20,651 nucleotides of DNA from an uncultured Bacteroidales bacterium (lineage in GTDB: Bacteria; Bacteroidota; Bacteroidia; Bacteroidales; UBA932): NCBI GenBank assembly GCA_934702165.1, contig CAKUYG010000017.1, positions 1-20,651 on the forward strand, in the 5' to 3' direction. Below, piece by piece: positions 1 through 8,291 of this stretch (positions within the stretch are counted from its first letter, which is position 1; the number at the start of each line of letters is the position of its first letter). The position numbers and the translations under genes are program-made. The notes below the pieces were generated by a model. The model did no database searches, was not told the DNA's origin, and saw only the letters and a list, made by a program, of their open reading frames with translations.

Positions 1-858
1 TGCAAAAAGCGCAATTCCATGAGGGTCACGTTCCCGGAGGGGGCCAGGCCGGAAGTCGACAAGACGGACTTTTCAGTGAAAGTCTTGGGTGAGAAAGTGA
101 AGTTTGATTTCGCATACCTTGTCCAGCACGGTGCTCCGGGTGAGACCGGCCAGATGCAGGGGTATCTCGAGATGCTGGGCATCCCATGCAGCACATGTTC
201 TTCGATGGTGAGCGCTATAGCCTTCGATAAGTATGCCTGCAAGTGTTACATCAGAGAACAGGGTGTGGTGAAATGCGCTCCTGACGCTTTCGTGAGGGCA
301 GGGATGGATCTTGAAGACTTCGCTTCATCCGAGGTGTCCCGTCTCAAATTCCCGGTCTTCGTGAAGCCTACCCAGGGTGGTTCAAGTTTTGGTGTCACCC
401 GGGTTACAAAGCCTGGAGATGTTGTACCGGCTATACGTTATGCGTTCTCTGAAAACAGTTCGGTGATTGTCGAGCAGGGCTTGAGCGGCAGGGAACTCAC
501 TTGCGCGGCATATTATGACGGCGAGTCCGTCAAGGCTCTGCCGGTCATCGAGATAGTGACCGACAACGAATATTTTGACTATGACGCCAAGTACAACGGC
601 CACAGCAACGAAATATGCCCGGCTGATTTGCCGGATTCCGTCCGGGACGAGGTGCAGCGCACAAGTTGTGAGATTTATTCAAGACTTGGCTGCAAGGGGA
701 TAGTGAGAATTGATTACATCTACACGCAGGAAGGTTTGTATTTCTTGGAGATCAATACGATACCTGGTATGACCAGCGCATCACTCGTGCCGAAGATGGT
801 GAGGGCTGCAGGGCTTGACATAACTTCGTTCCTGTCTTCCATAATTGAGAACTCATAG
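1..858 (+). CDS. ddl: D-alanine--D-alanine ligase, 5'-truncated by window edge
   Basis: ATP-grasp ligase that joins two D-alanines for the cytoplasmic phase of peptidoglycan synthesis. The frame is open back to base 1, so the ATG at 19 is probably internal. Compared with Bacteroides Ddl as I recall it, about the first 50 residues (substrate-binding N-terminus) lie outside the window. Visible hallmarks are VKPTQGGSSFGV (ATP-grasp glycine-rich loop), the YFDYDAKY segment, and near the C-terminus LEINTIPGMTSASLVP, which carries the metal and D-Ala binding residues of the family. Stop TAG is at 856-858. prmC starts 3 nt later, so the two are probably co-transcribed. Identification is firm; only the start is unknown. 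Confidence 0.95.
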   Translation, partial: CKKRNSMRVTFPEGARPEVDKTDFSVKVLGEKVKFDFAYLVQHGAPGETGQMQGYLEMLGIPCSTCSSMVSAIAFDKYACKCYIREQGVVKCAPDAFVRAGMDLEDFASSEVSRLKFPVFVKPTQGGSSFGVTRVTKPGDVVPAIRYAFSENSSVIVEQGLSGRELTCAAYYDGESVKALPVIEIVTDNEYFDYDAKYNGHSNEICPADLPDSVRDEVQRTSCEIYSRLGCKGIVRIDYIYTQEGLYFLEINTIPGMTSASLVPKMVRAAGLDITSFLSSIIENS

Positions 859-861
859 CCG

Positions 862-1710
862 GTGCTGCTCTCTGATTTCATTAGAAGCGGCATCGCCGGC
901 CTGTCTGACATATACCCTTCGCCTGAGGCGAGGGGTATCGTTTTGATGCTGTGCCAGGAGCGGCTCGGTGTCAAGAGTTACACCCATATCATAGAGCCCG
1001 GATATGAGGTTCCGTCTTCTGCATTGCCAGGGTTGGAAGACGATCTAAGACGTCTCTCGGCAGGTGAACCAGTGCAGTATGTACTCGGCTATGCTGAGTT
1101 TTGCGGGCGCCGTTTTCATGTATCCCCGTCCGTGCTGATTCCACGTCCCGAGACGGAGCAGCTGGTCAGTGAGGCTGTAAGTTTCCTGGTTTCCGCCGGA
1201 AGATCCTGCAGGGTCCTTGATCTGTGTACGGGATCGGGCTGCATCGCCTGGTCAGTCTTTCTGGAAGCCGATGGCACAGAGATGGTGGGGGTGGACATAT
1301 CGGATGCCGCGCTTGAAGTGGCCCGCGGCCAGTTCCCCGGACCCGCACCGAAGTTCGTCAAAGCTGATGTGCTTTCCGGAGGAGAAGGATTTGACGAGGG
1401 CACTTTCGATCTCATACTCTGCAATCCGCCGTATGTGATGGAATCCGAAAAGCTTGCAATGCGCACGAATGTGCTGGACCACGAACCGTGGCTTGCGCTG
1501 TTTGTGCCGGATTCCGATCCCTTGCTTTTCTATCGTGCCGTGGCCGCCTGGGCAAGACGCTTCCTGCGTCCCGGCGGGATAGGGCTTGTGGAGATAAATG
1601 AGTCGCTCGCCTCTCAGACGGAGTCTGTGTTCAAGGGTGCCGGATATGGGAAAACAGAAATTATCCGCGATTTCTTCTCAAAATATCGTTTTGTGAAGTT
1701 TTCATACTGA
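862..1710 (+). CDS. prmC: Peptide chain release factor N5-glutamine methyltransferase
   Basis: SAM-dependent methyltransferase that methylates the Gln of the GGQ motif in release factors RF1/RF2, improving termination. The 282-aa length is typical of PrmC/HemK. The N-terminal helical domain carries EPVQYVLG (about 69-76) and RPETEQL (about 95-101). The Rossmann SAM site is VLDLCTGSGCIA (about 118-129), the acidic ribose contact is VGVDIS (about 142-147), and the catalytic NPPY is at 188-191. The start is a GTG just after the ddl stop. The next in-frame ATG lies about 29 codons in and would remove part of the N-terminal domain, so GTG is preferred. No terminator-like hairpin with a U-tract follows the stop. 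Confidence 0.95.
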   Translation: MLLSDFIRSGIAGLSDIYPSPEARGIVLMLCQERLGVKSYTHIIEPGYEVPSSALPGLEDDLRRLSAGEPVQYVLGYAEFCGRRFHVSPSVLIPRPETEQLVSEAVSFLVSAGRSCRVLDLCTGSGCIAWSVFLEADGTEMVGVDISDAALEVARGQFPGPAPKFVKADVLSGGEGFDEGTFDLILCNPPYVMESEKLAMRTNVLDHEPWLALFVPDSDPLLFYRAVAAWARRFLRPGGIGLVEINESLASQTESVFKGAGYGKTEIIRDFFSKYRFVKFSY

Positions 1711-1759
1711 GGCCGTATATGCTGTCATGTGCCACAGGCCAAGGACAATGCGGTGATGC

Positions 1760-1783
1760 TGCAATTTAATCGATTAGATTGCA
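1760..1783. promoter_or_regulatory. 24-bp near-perfect palindrome, candidate operator
   Basis: Arms TGCAATTTAATC and GATTAGATTGCA form a dyad centred on TCGA, with one non-complementary pair (T1766/G1777, which would be a G-U wobble in RNA). It lies 33 bp before the lipoprotein start codon, and its right arm contains the TTG at 1779-1781 that could serve as the -33 element. A dimeric regulator binding here would block the promoter. Without a following T-run it is a poor terminator for prmC. The regulator is unknown. Confidence 0.5.
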
Positions 1784-1804
1784 TGGTAATCGGATAGCAT
1801 TCTC

Positions 1805-1812
1805 CAACTTTG
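1805..1812 (+). promoter_or_regulatory. Candidate -7 box (CAACTTTG) for the lipoprotein gene
   Basis: Matches the Bacteroidota consensus TAnnTTTG except for the first base. A TTG at 1779-1781 is a weak -33 candidate, 23 nt upstream, slightly longer than the usual 19-21. Only 4 nt separate the box from the ATG at 1817, implying almost no 5' leader. Confidence 0.4.
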
Positions 1813-1816
1813 CGGC

Positions 1817-2968
1817 ATGAAAAACTTCAGATTCTTACTTCTGCCGGCGCTTGTCCTGGCCGCGGTCTCCTGCGACAGTGGAGTCAATGATGTTCATCTT
1901 CCCTCTGTCCGGGAGGGCTTCACACTCCAGGACATGGCACGTATAATATCCGGGCTTCCCATGGACAGGGAGCATCTCTCGGAGGTCCATGATGCCGTAA
2001 GCTCATCGTCCGGCAACGGCTATGATGAGGAGTATATGCTATCGGACCTTCTGTCCAGCCCCGGTGCCGGGGTGGGCGATGACAGGCGCGATACCAGGGC
2101 TTCTGCTTCGTATGGAAAACCCATGCGAGAACTGCTTGCGGATTATTTCGCCTCACTTCCTTCCACCAGATCAGGGGAGGCTGATGTGCAGGGGTATCTG
2201 GATGCCCTGTCGGCTTCGGACATACAGATTTATTGGCCGTATTCGGAGGACTGGGACGGAGAGACTTATCCTGTCGTCACCTTCGATCCCGGGATGGGGG
2301 CGGACAGCAACTATGGTTACGAGCTCCGCAAACATGGGGACAGGCTGGAAGTGGCCGGTGGGGTGATAGTCACGGAAAAGATGGCCCGGGAGCGTCCCGT
2401 CTGGGTGATCAACCGCAATTCTGATTCGGCTTTCACTCCGCTTGACCTGTTTGAGCCGTCAAAGGGGGAGCCGGTTCCATCTTCCAGGGAAGATGAAGGC
2501 CGGGTTCTGCTGCTTCGCTCGTTCAAAGCCCGCAAAAATTTCGACTCCTGGTTCGGCGGAGCCTCGGAATTTTTCATCAAGTGCGGGGCTGTGGATGGTT
2601 TCAGGGCGACGACGGACGAGGAACTGAAACTCTATTCCCCGTCCGTGACGGACTTCCTTCTGGTTGTAAGACGCAGCCAAGTGGGCTATTCCATACCGCT
2701 CAACACCGTACTGCTCACTGATTTCACTCCTCAGATGGAGAAGATCGCATTCGCGATAATGGAGGACGACGGCGGAGAGTCCACCTCATGGAAGTGTGAA
2801 GCGGTGGTCAAATACAAGTCGCGTTCATACGGTTTTACCATGGACATACCCTACAGGGACAAGGATGACATAGTATGGCGTGGCCAGCTCTCGTCCGAGT
2901 ATCTTTCGTCAAGGCGCTTTGTCACTGACAGGTTCGGGGAGACGGAACTCACTTTCGAACTTCGCTGA
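1817..2968 (+). CDS. Putative lipoprotein of unknown function
   Basis: I do not recognise the family. The 383-aa product starts with a lipoprotein signal peptide: MKNFR, a hydrophobic stretch, then a lipobox-like AAVSC with Cys19 as the expected lipidated residue. It is therefore probably anchored in a membrane facing the periplasm or surface. The rest is soluble and rich in charged and aromatic residues, including a notable IYWPYSEDWDGETYPVV segment around residues 137-153. No transmembrane helices or catalytic motif stand out. It seems to be a single-gene unit with its own weak promoter and an upstream palindrome. Its 3' end overlaps the convergent U32 gene by 20 nt. It could be a lineage-restricted Bacteroidales surface protein, but that is a guess. 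Confidence 0.8.
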   Translation: MKNFRFLLLPALVLAAVSCDSGVNDVHLPSVREGFTLQDMARIISGLPMDREHLSEVHDAVSSSSGNGYDEEYMLSDLLSSPGAGVGDDRRDTRASASYGKPMRELLADYFASLPSTRSGEADVQGYLDALSASDIQIYWPYSEDWDGETYPVVTFDPGMGADSNYGYELRKHGDRLEVAGGVIVTEKMARERPVWVINRNSDSAFTPLDLFEPSKGEPVPSSREDEGRVLLLRSFKARKNFDSWFGGASEFFIKCGAVDGFRATTDEELKLYSPSVTDFLLVVRRSQVGYSIPLNTVLLTDFTPQMEKIAFAIMEDDGGESTSWKCEAVVKYKSRSYGFTMDIPYRDKDDIVWRGQLSSEYLSSRRFVTDRFGETELTFELR

Positions 2969-4694
2969 CTGTCATCTCGCACGCGGCGCAGTCGAAGCCG
3001 AGCGCGAAGCGCCTGCCGTTGTTTGTGAGGTACAGCGGTCCGTTGTTCTTGGCCCCCTGGGATTTGGGGCACAGCCCGAGTTCATACCTGATGCAGTAGC
3101 GGCTGCGCATGAGTTCTCCATCTGCGGCCATGGCCTGAGGCGGAAGGAACCCTGTCCTGCTGCGGTTTGCCAACGGCCTGGCATTGACCGGCAAATTGTC
3201 GAGGTCTGAGGCGGTGAGGCGTCTTATGGAGTTGAGGACAGAGGCGCTAAGAAGGGGAGCTGTGTTGCTGGTGACATTGACTTTCCCGACGTGGAATGAG
3301 TAGATGCCGCTGCGCTTCGAGAGCTGGTCCCGGAGCATCGAAAGGGCCCTGTCCCTGTTGTCCGCCGCCTCTACGTCCGCGCAGAACCTTGAATCCAGGA
3401 CCCTTCCGTCTTCTGTGACTGCATGGATTTCAATCACATAGTCTCCATGGATTTCAAGTTCGAGCCTGACTTCGATTTCCCTGCGGCATGGCCTGGACTC
3501 TATCTCTTTCTCGAACCCGGCGTTAAGGTTGCGGTAGAGAGTGTCTCCCTCCCTCAGCCCGGGGATGTCCTTGCATCGAATGCGCAGTCCTTCGCAGACA
3601 TCCCCTCTGAATCCGATGATCCCGCTCCTGGAGGCGAAGGCGAAGCCGTCACCGTTCCTGAGTTCGAGCCCGTTTGCAAACGGGTTGATGACGATTTCCA
3701 TCGACCGGTCCCTCATCCTGTTTATGCGTCTGACGGTTCCGATCCTTTCACCCATGGATTTGGGCGTGTCCATCGAGGACCACCTGCCTCTCTTTCCATC
3801 GAGATACAGCTGGGTGTATCCGCGGTTGAAAGTCTTGCTGCTGTCAGGTCGGAACCCCCCTGTGACCTTTCCGAAAGAAGCGCGGCAGTACAGATCCGGA
3901 TTCCTGGCCACCAGGTCATTCAAAGCCATGTCGTACTCCCGTACCACGTTTTTGACGTAAGAGGCGTTTTTCAGGCGCCCTTCTATTTTGAATGAGCACA
4001 CTCCGGCTTCAGCCAGATCTTCAAGCCTGTCCTTGAGATTGTAGTCCTTGAGCGAAAGCAGGGCCTTGTTGCGCACGAGTATCCTGTCGTCAGCATTGCA
4101 GAGGTCATATAGGGAGCGGCATGCCTGGATGCATTCCCCCCGGTCTGCGCTTCTTCCATCGATCTCCTCGGACAGGCGGCAGATGCCGCTGTAGCATACG
4201 CAAAGTGCCCCGTGGACAAAAAACTCCACTTCGCAGCTGACCGCTGAACAGATCCTGCGTATCTGCTCCAGGGAGAGCTCTCTTTCCAATATTATCCTTG
4301 AGCAGCCTGCCTTCTCGAACATCCGGGCTCTCTGCTCATCCCTTATGGCGCATTGCGTCGAGGCGTGAAGCGGTACTGTGATATCGTCCCATCCGCATAT
4401 TCTCGTGTCTCTGATGATAAAGGCGTCAGCTCCCGCGTCCTGCGCGAGGGACATCTGCGAATGTGCCTGCTCCAGCTCTTCATCGGAGATGACTGTGTTG
4501 AAGGTTACAAACACTCTGGCACCGAAGCGATGCGCATAAGAGCAAAGCCCGGCTATATCTTCAATGCTGTTGCCCGCGGCTTTCCTCGCCCCGAAGTCCG
4601 GACCACCTATATATACCGCATCGGCACCGCAGTCGATGGCTGCGATGCCGATTTCTTTATCCCTTGCCGGGGCGAGGAGTTCAAGACTCCGCAT
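2949..4694 (-). CDS. Peptidase U32 family protein (RlhA/TrhP-like)
   Basis: A 581-aa member of the U32 family. Despite the name, characterised bacterial members such as RlhA and TrhP hydroxylate rRNA or tRNA bases and carry an iron-sulfur cluster. The TIM-barrel-like start LELLAPARD and the U32 signature EFFVHGALCVCYSGICRLS (residues 157-175) are clear. Cys165, Cys172, Cys188 and Cys192 are the probable cluster ligands. The middle region (about 300-460) resembles the extra domain of long U32 proteins such as RlhA. The C-terminus has a second cysteine set, CIRYELGLC and FDCAACEM. It starts 2 nt after the stop of the TPR gene, so it is probably in that operon. Its 3' end overlaps the lipoprotein gene by 20 nt. 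Substrate (23S rRNA or tRNA) cannot be told from sequence alone. Confidence 0.88.
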   Translation of the reverse strand: MRSLELLAPARDKEIGIAAIDCGADAVYIGGPDFGARKAAGNSIEDIAGLCSYAHRFGARVFVTFNTVISDEELEQAHSQMSLAQDAGADAFIIRDTRICGWDDITVPLHASTQCAIRDEQRARMFEKAGCSRIILERELSLEQIRRICSAVSCEVEFFVHGALCVCYSGICRLSEEIDGRSADRGECIQACRSLYDLCNADDRILVRNKALLSLKDYNLKDRLEDLAEAGVCSFKIEGRLKNASYVKNVVREYDMALNDLVARNPDLYCRASFGKVTGGFRPDSSKTFNRGYTQLYLDGKRGRWSSMDTPKSMGERIGTVRRINRMRDRSMEIVINPFANGLELRNGDGFAFASRSGIIGFRGDVCEGLRIRCKDIPGLREGDTLYRNLNAGFEKEIESRPCRREIEVRLELEIHGDYVIEIHAVTEDGRVLDSRFCADVEAADNRDRALSMLRDQLSKRSGIYSFHVGKVNVTSNTAPLLSASVLNSIRRLTASDLDNLPVNARPLANRSRTGFLPPQAMAADGELMRSRYCIRYELGLCPKSQGAKNNGPLYLTNNGRRFALGFDCAACEMTVSEVRK

Positions 4695-4696
4695 TG

Positions 4697-5629
4697 TTAC
4701 TTGAGGGCGTCAAGCATCTTCTTGGCCTCGGCTCCGTACTGAGGGTCGCTTACTGCCTTGGCGTAGAATTCCTTGGCCTTGGCGTTGTTCTTTGCTCCCT
4801 GATAGAGGGTACCTACGATATAGGCGATCTGGGTGGCGTTCTTGGCGTTTGGTGACAGCTCAAGATATTTCTCGAAGTACTTGATGGCGTCATTGTTCTT
4901 GCCGGCGAGCTGTGAAGCTGTACCTGCAATCTGGAAAGCCTGCGCGCTCTCGACATACTCGCTGCTCTTTACTGCGGCGGCGACTGCATCTGCGTATTTC
5001 TTGGCTTTCAGGGCTGCGGCGGCCTCCTTAAGGGAGATATTGGCGAGCTGCTTGCCGGCTGCCTTTTCCTGTCCGTTGGCGGCTGCCTGCTCGAGAGCGG
5101 CTTTCGCCTCTGCTGCCTTGCCCGCTGCGTTGAGCGCCATTCCCATGCGGAGGGCTGCTGTGCCGTTGGTCGGGTCCGCGTCTACCACTTCCTTGTATGT
5201 GGCTGCAGCCTCATCATATTTTTTCGCGTTCAGGAGCGAGCCTCCCTTCTGCATGATTATCTGAGGGATAAGCGTCTTCGCCTGCTCCTCTACCTCGGCA
5301 TCGCTGTATTTCTGCGCCGCTTCCACTGCTGTTTTGAGGCCTGCTACGGCTCCATCATAGTCGGATGCCTTTGCAAGGTCCTTGGCTATGGAGAGATAGA
5401 GGTCCGGGATGACGGCTTTGCAGTTGTCTGCGACCTCTTTTCCCTCTTCTCCGAGAGCTGTAGCCTGGGAATAAGCCTGCTCGAATGCCTTGAGGGCTGT
5501 GGACTTGTCACCGGAGGAGAGGGCCTCGGCACCGGTGTTGTACAATTCTGTGATCTGTGCAAGATCCTGGGCGTTCATGGAACCGAGCGCCAGGGCCGCT
5601 ACAACGATGGATGCGAAAATCTTTTTCAT
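4697..5629 (-). CDS. Secreted tetratricopeptide-repeat (TPR) protein
   Basis: A 310-aa product with a signal peptide (MKKIFASIVVAALALGSMNAQ, probable cleavage near residue 20), so it should act in the periplasm. The remainder is helical, very alanine- and lysine-rich, and divisible into TPR-like units at about 26-57, 126-156, 157-187, 198-225, 230-263 and 268-298. Typical pieces are YDEAAATYKEVVDADP and NDAIKYFEKYLELSP. TPR proteins are scaffolds, and the partner is not evident. It is first in a two-gene minus-strand operon with the U32 gene, an odd pairing because U32 enzymes act in the cytoplasm. The ATG at 5627-5629 is supported by the signal peptide and a -7 box 35 nt upstream. Confidence 0.9.
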   Translation of the reverse strand: MKKIFASIVVAALALGSMNAQDLAQITELYNTGAEALSSGDKSTALKAFEQAYSQATALGEEGKEVADNCKAVIPDLYLSIAKDLAKASDYDGAVAGLKTAVEAAQKYSDAEVEEQAKTLIPQIIMQKGGSLLNAKKYDEAAATYKEVVDADPTNGTAALRMGMALNAAGKAAEAKAALEQAAANGQEKAAGKQLANISLKEAAAALKAKKYADAVAAAVKSSEYVESAQAFQIAGTASQLAGKNNDAIKYFEKYLELSPNAKNATQIAYIVGTLYQGAKNNAKAKEFYAKAVSDPQYGAEAKKMLDALK

Positions 5630-5664
5630 GATCGTATTGTGATTTTAATTGTTTTCCAACAGCA

Positions 5665-5672
5665 CAAATATA
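5665..5672 (-). promoter_or_regulatory. Bacteroidota -7 promoter box for the TPR-U32 operon
   Basis: On the minus strand this reads TATATTTG, a perfect TAnnTTTG. A TTTA (5693-5696, one mismatch to TTTG) lies 20 nt upstream as the -33 element. The leader to the ATG is about 30 nt. Confidence 0.75.
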
Positions 5673-5684
5673 ATAAAAATGTCC

Positions 5685-5692
5685 TATTTTTG
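5685..5692 (+). promoter_or_regulatory. Bacteroidota -7 promoter box for the M16-DUF3109 operon
   Basis: TATTTTTG, a perfect TAnnTTTG, 19 nt before the ATG at 5712. No good TTTG is seen at the -33 position. Because the box lies upstream of 5712, it argues against the longer frame opening at TTG 5649. Confidence 0.65.
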
Positions 5693-5711
5693 TAAAGATA
5701 AGCTTATTATT

Positions 5712-8291
5712 ATGAGGAGGCATTTTTCAAAGATATGCCTTGTCTTGCTCATGCTCTCAACAATGATGCACGGACAGGCGCTTTCGTCCCTTGGTGTCCC
5801 CAAAGAGATAACTGTAGGGAGTCTTCCTGACGGAATCGACTTCTATCTGGTGTCCAATACGGCCAGAAAGGGATTCGCCGACTTCGCTCTTGTACGGAAG
5901 TCGGCATACGATGAGGTCAGGGATCGCGGTTCGCTCGATTCGCTTCCTCATTTCGGTTCCCGCAGACCATATCTTTTCCTGTCCGGCAACGGTGCCGGCT
6001 ATACATCCTCCGGTTATATATCATCACGGCAGGACGCCACTTTGTTTTCTTTCTCCGACGTGCCGGTATATGATCAGAGCGTGGCGGATTCCACCATCCT
6101 CATGATGATGGACATCGCAGCCAAGTCGCGTGCCCCCCAGGCCATCATCGTCAGCGGCGACATAAAGCCCGACAAAATCAAAGAGAGGCTCAACCTGCTT
6201 TCGATGACAGTTCCCAGGCTGCGCCGCGATGACGGGCGCAGTTCTTATGTCTGGAATCCTAAGGATTCGCTGCTGCTTCTGACAAGCATCAACAATACAT
6301 CCGACGTCGCATCGATCCATGCCGTATACAGCGCCGCACGTCTGCCCCGTGACAGGATGAACACTCTTCAGCCTCTTGTGGGGAAGGCATATTCCGATAT
6401 ACTCGGACACATAGTGAGCCGCAGGCTTGAGAAGGATTTCCGCAGCCATGGTATTCCGTTGGCTGATGTCAGCTTCCGATATGTTGACAGCGCCGGCGGC
6501 TCCGGCGATGAGCGTTACGTTTTCGCGGTCTATACCTCCGCGTCCACGCTGGACGCTGCTCTGGAACGCTTCTCATCCGTCCTCTCGTCCGTTGACAGGT
6601 GCGGTGTCGGCCAGGCTGAGTACCAGGATGCGAAGTCGCGTCTGATCTCGGAGTCCAAGCGTGAAGAAGGAGGGCGCATGACTGCCAATAGCGAATATGT
6701 CTCCAGATGCACTTCCGCTTATCTTTATGGTGCCGGCCTTGAGCGCCCTGCCGCAGCCGGAAGCGTACTGGCATCACGCAGTCTGCCTGCGGAGCTTGAT
6801 CTGGAGCTGTTCAACAATTTCGCCGGAGCCCTTTTGGACTCTGCGCGCAACCTGACTCTCCGCTTCGATGCTCCGGACAACGGAGTTGACAAGGAGTTGC
6901 TGCATTCCTGCTTTGATGCGGCATGGGCGGCTCCGGATTCGGCTATGGTCGCCTACAAGGAGGATTTCGGGGATACTCTCAGCCTTTTTGTGCCGAAAGG
7001 TAAGGTGAAACTACGTAGCGATACCTCTGAACCCGTGTCCGGAGGCCGTCTATGGACTTTTTCCAACGGTGTCAAGGTCCTTTACAAGAAGACGGACATC
7101 AAGGGTGAATTCCAGTATTCCCTAATGCTGCGCGGGGGCGTGGCTTCCGTTCCGGGACTGCATAGCGGGGAGGGAGCGTTCGTCGGCGACATGCTGGGCC
7201 TGAGCGGAGTGGCCGGCCTGAGCGGCCCTGATTTCAAAGCCATGCTCGAAGCCAACGGGATCACCATGGACAGCAGGGCCGGGATATCGGACCTGCGGAT
7301 CTCGGGCATAGCTCCCAAGTCCAAACTCAAGCTTCTGCTTCGTTCGCTTCTCTCAATAGCGGACAAGCGCACCCCCGACAAAGCCGAGTTCGATTATTAC
7401 AAAGCGGGGGAGAAGCTGCGCATTGATATGGGTGCCCTCTCTCCGCGCGATGTCAACTCTTTGATGGACAGTATTATGCGTCCCGGATATTATTATACGG
7501 AGCGCAAATTTATCTCAAATCTTTCTGATGATCTCCCGGAGCGTGCCGAACAGTATTTCGAGTCCCTTTTCTCAAAGGTCAACGACGGGCTTATCGTCCT
7601 GACGGGCGACCTCGACGAGGAGCGCCTCAAGAAGGAACTGTGTCTTTCTCTCGGAGGATTCCGGACCAGAAAACAGTTTGCGCAGCGCCCGCACATCTCG
7701 GGCAGTCTGGCATCCGGTTCGGTGACATATATAGTCGAATCCGGCGCCGGGCTCGTCGGCGGCGGAGAGATCGGGGTCAATGTCGGTTTGTCGGCGGCGG
7801 TTCCGTACAACATAGAGAATTACATGTCGTTCAGGATGGCCGGGGAGGTTCTCCGCAAAGAACTGACCAAGGCTCTGGCCCCTATGGGGGCGTATCTGGA
7901 GATCAGCGACCGTCTGGAAGTCTTCCCGACCGAGAGGCTGTCTCTGTATATCAACTGCAGGCCATGCCGCGAGAGCGGGCTTCCCCTGTCGCTGGAGGCG
8001 GCTGATCCGCTCAAGATACTCGAGGCCATAAGACCGGTGCTGGCAACCATCGCCGAAGTGGAGATTTCCCCTGATGACCTGAAAGCCTACAAGGAGGTGG
8101 TGCTCAATTCGTACAAGGCTGATCTTCAGGATATGGGGAAGCTTGTCGACAAAGTCATGGTGCGCTATAGTGAGGGCAAAGATCTTGTCAGCGGATACAG
8201 TGCCGCCGTGAGCGGGGTGACTGCCGCAAGTGTCAAAGAAATTCTCGGCCTGCTTCGTGGCGGGGCTGAGGTTGAATACGTTATAATCTGA
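5712..8291 (+). CDS. M16 (insulinase/pitrilysin-like) family protein, probably catalytically inactive
   Basis: An 859-aa protein with a signal peptide (MRRHFSKICLVLLMLSTMMHGQ), so it is exported, probably to the periplasm. Two M16-like halves are visible. The first opens with ITVGSLPDGIDFYLVSNT (about 33-50) and reaches the IIVSGDIKPDKIKERL strand-loop near 145-160. The second opens with RLWTFSNGVKVLYKK and contains LIVLTGDLDEERLKKEL. The HxxEH zinc motif of active M16 peptidases is missing from the first half, and the helical stretch that normally carries it looks about 80 residues too short. HSGEG (484-488) in the second half lacks the second His. It is therefore probably a non-catalytic partner or chaperone-like member. 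The start was chosen for the signal peptide and promoter position. Its stop overlaps the next start. Confidence 0.75.
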   Translation: MRRHFSKICLVLLMLSTMMHGQALSSLGVPKEITVGSLPDGIDFYLVSNTARKGFADFALVRKSAYDEVRDRGSLDSLPHFGSRRPYLFLSGNGAGYTSSGYISSRQDATLFSFSDVPVYDQSVADSTILMMMDIAAKSRAPQAIIVSGDIKPDKIKERLNLLSMTVPRLRRDDGRSSYVWNPKDSLLLLTSINNTSDVASIHAVYSAARLPRDRMNTLQPLVGKAYSDILGHIVSRRLEKDFRSHGIPLADVSFRYVDSAGGSGDERYVFAVYTSASTLDAALERFSSVLSSVDRCGVGQAEYQDAKSRLISESKREEGGRMTANSEYVSRCTSAYLYGAGLERPAAAGSVLASRSLPAELDLELFNNFAGALLDSARNLTLRFDAPDNGVDKELLHSCFDAAWAAPDSAMVAYKEDFGDTLSLFVPKGKVKLRSDTSEPVSGGRLWTFSNGVKVLYKKTDIKGEFQYSLMLRGGVASVPGLHSGEGAFVGDMLGLSGVAGLSGPDFKAMLEANGITMDSRAGISDLRISGIAPKSKLKLLLRSLLSIADKRTPDKAEFDYYKAGEKLRIDMGALSPRDVNSLMDSIMRPGYYYTERKFISNLSDDLPERAEQYFESLFSKVNDGLIVLTGDLDEERLKKELCLSLGGFRTRKQFAQRPHISGSLASGSVTYIVESGAGLVGGGEIGVNVGLSAAVPYNIENYMSFRMAGEVLRKELTKALAPMGAYLEISDRLEVFPTERLSLYINCRPCRESGLPLSLEAADPLKILEAIRPVLATIAEVEISPDDLKAYKEVVLNSYKADLQDMGKLVDKVMVRYSEGKDLVSGYSAAVSGVTAASVKEILGLLRGGAEVEYVII

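Noticed and set aside
3423..3995. 190-codon plus-strand open frame opposite the U32 gene
   Set aside because: Proline- and aspartate-rich reading of the opposite strand; no start context, no motifs.
5649..5711. Upstream TTG start for the M16 gene
   Set aside because: The extension spans the gene's own -7 box and would bury the signal peptide inside the protein.
7161..7175. HSGEG in the second half of the M16 protein as an active zinc motif
   Set aside because: Active M16 enzymes need HxxEH, normally in the first half; the second His is Gly here and the position matches the usually inactive domain.
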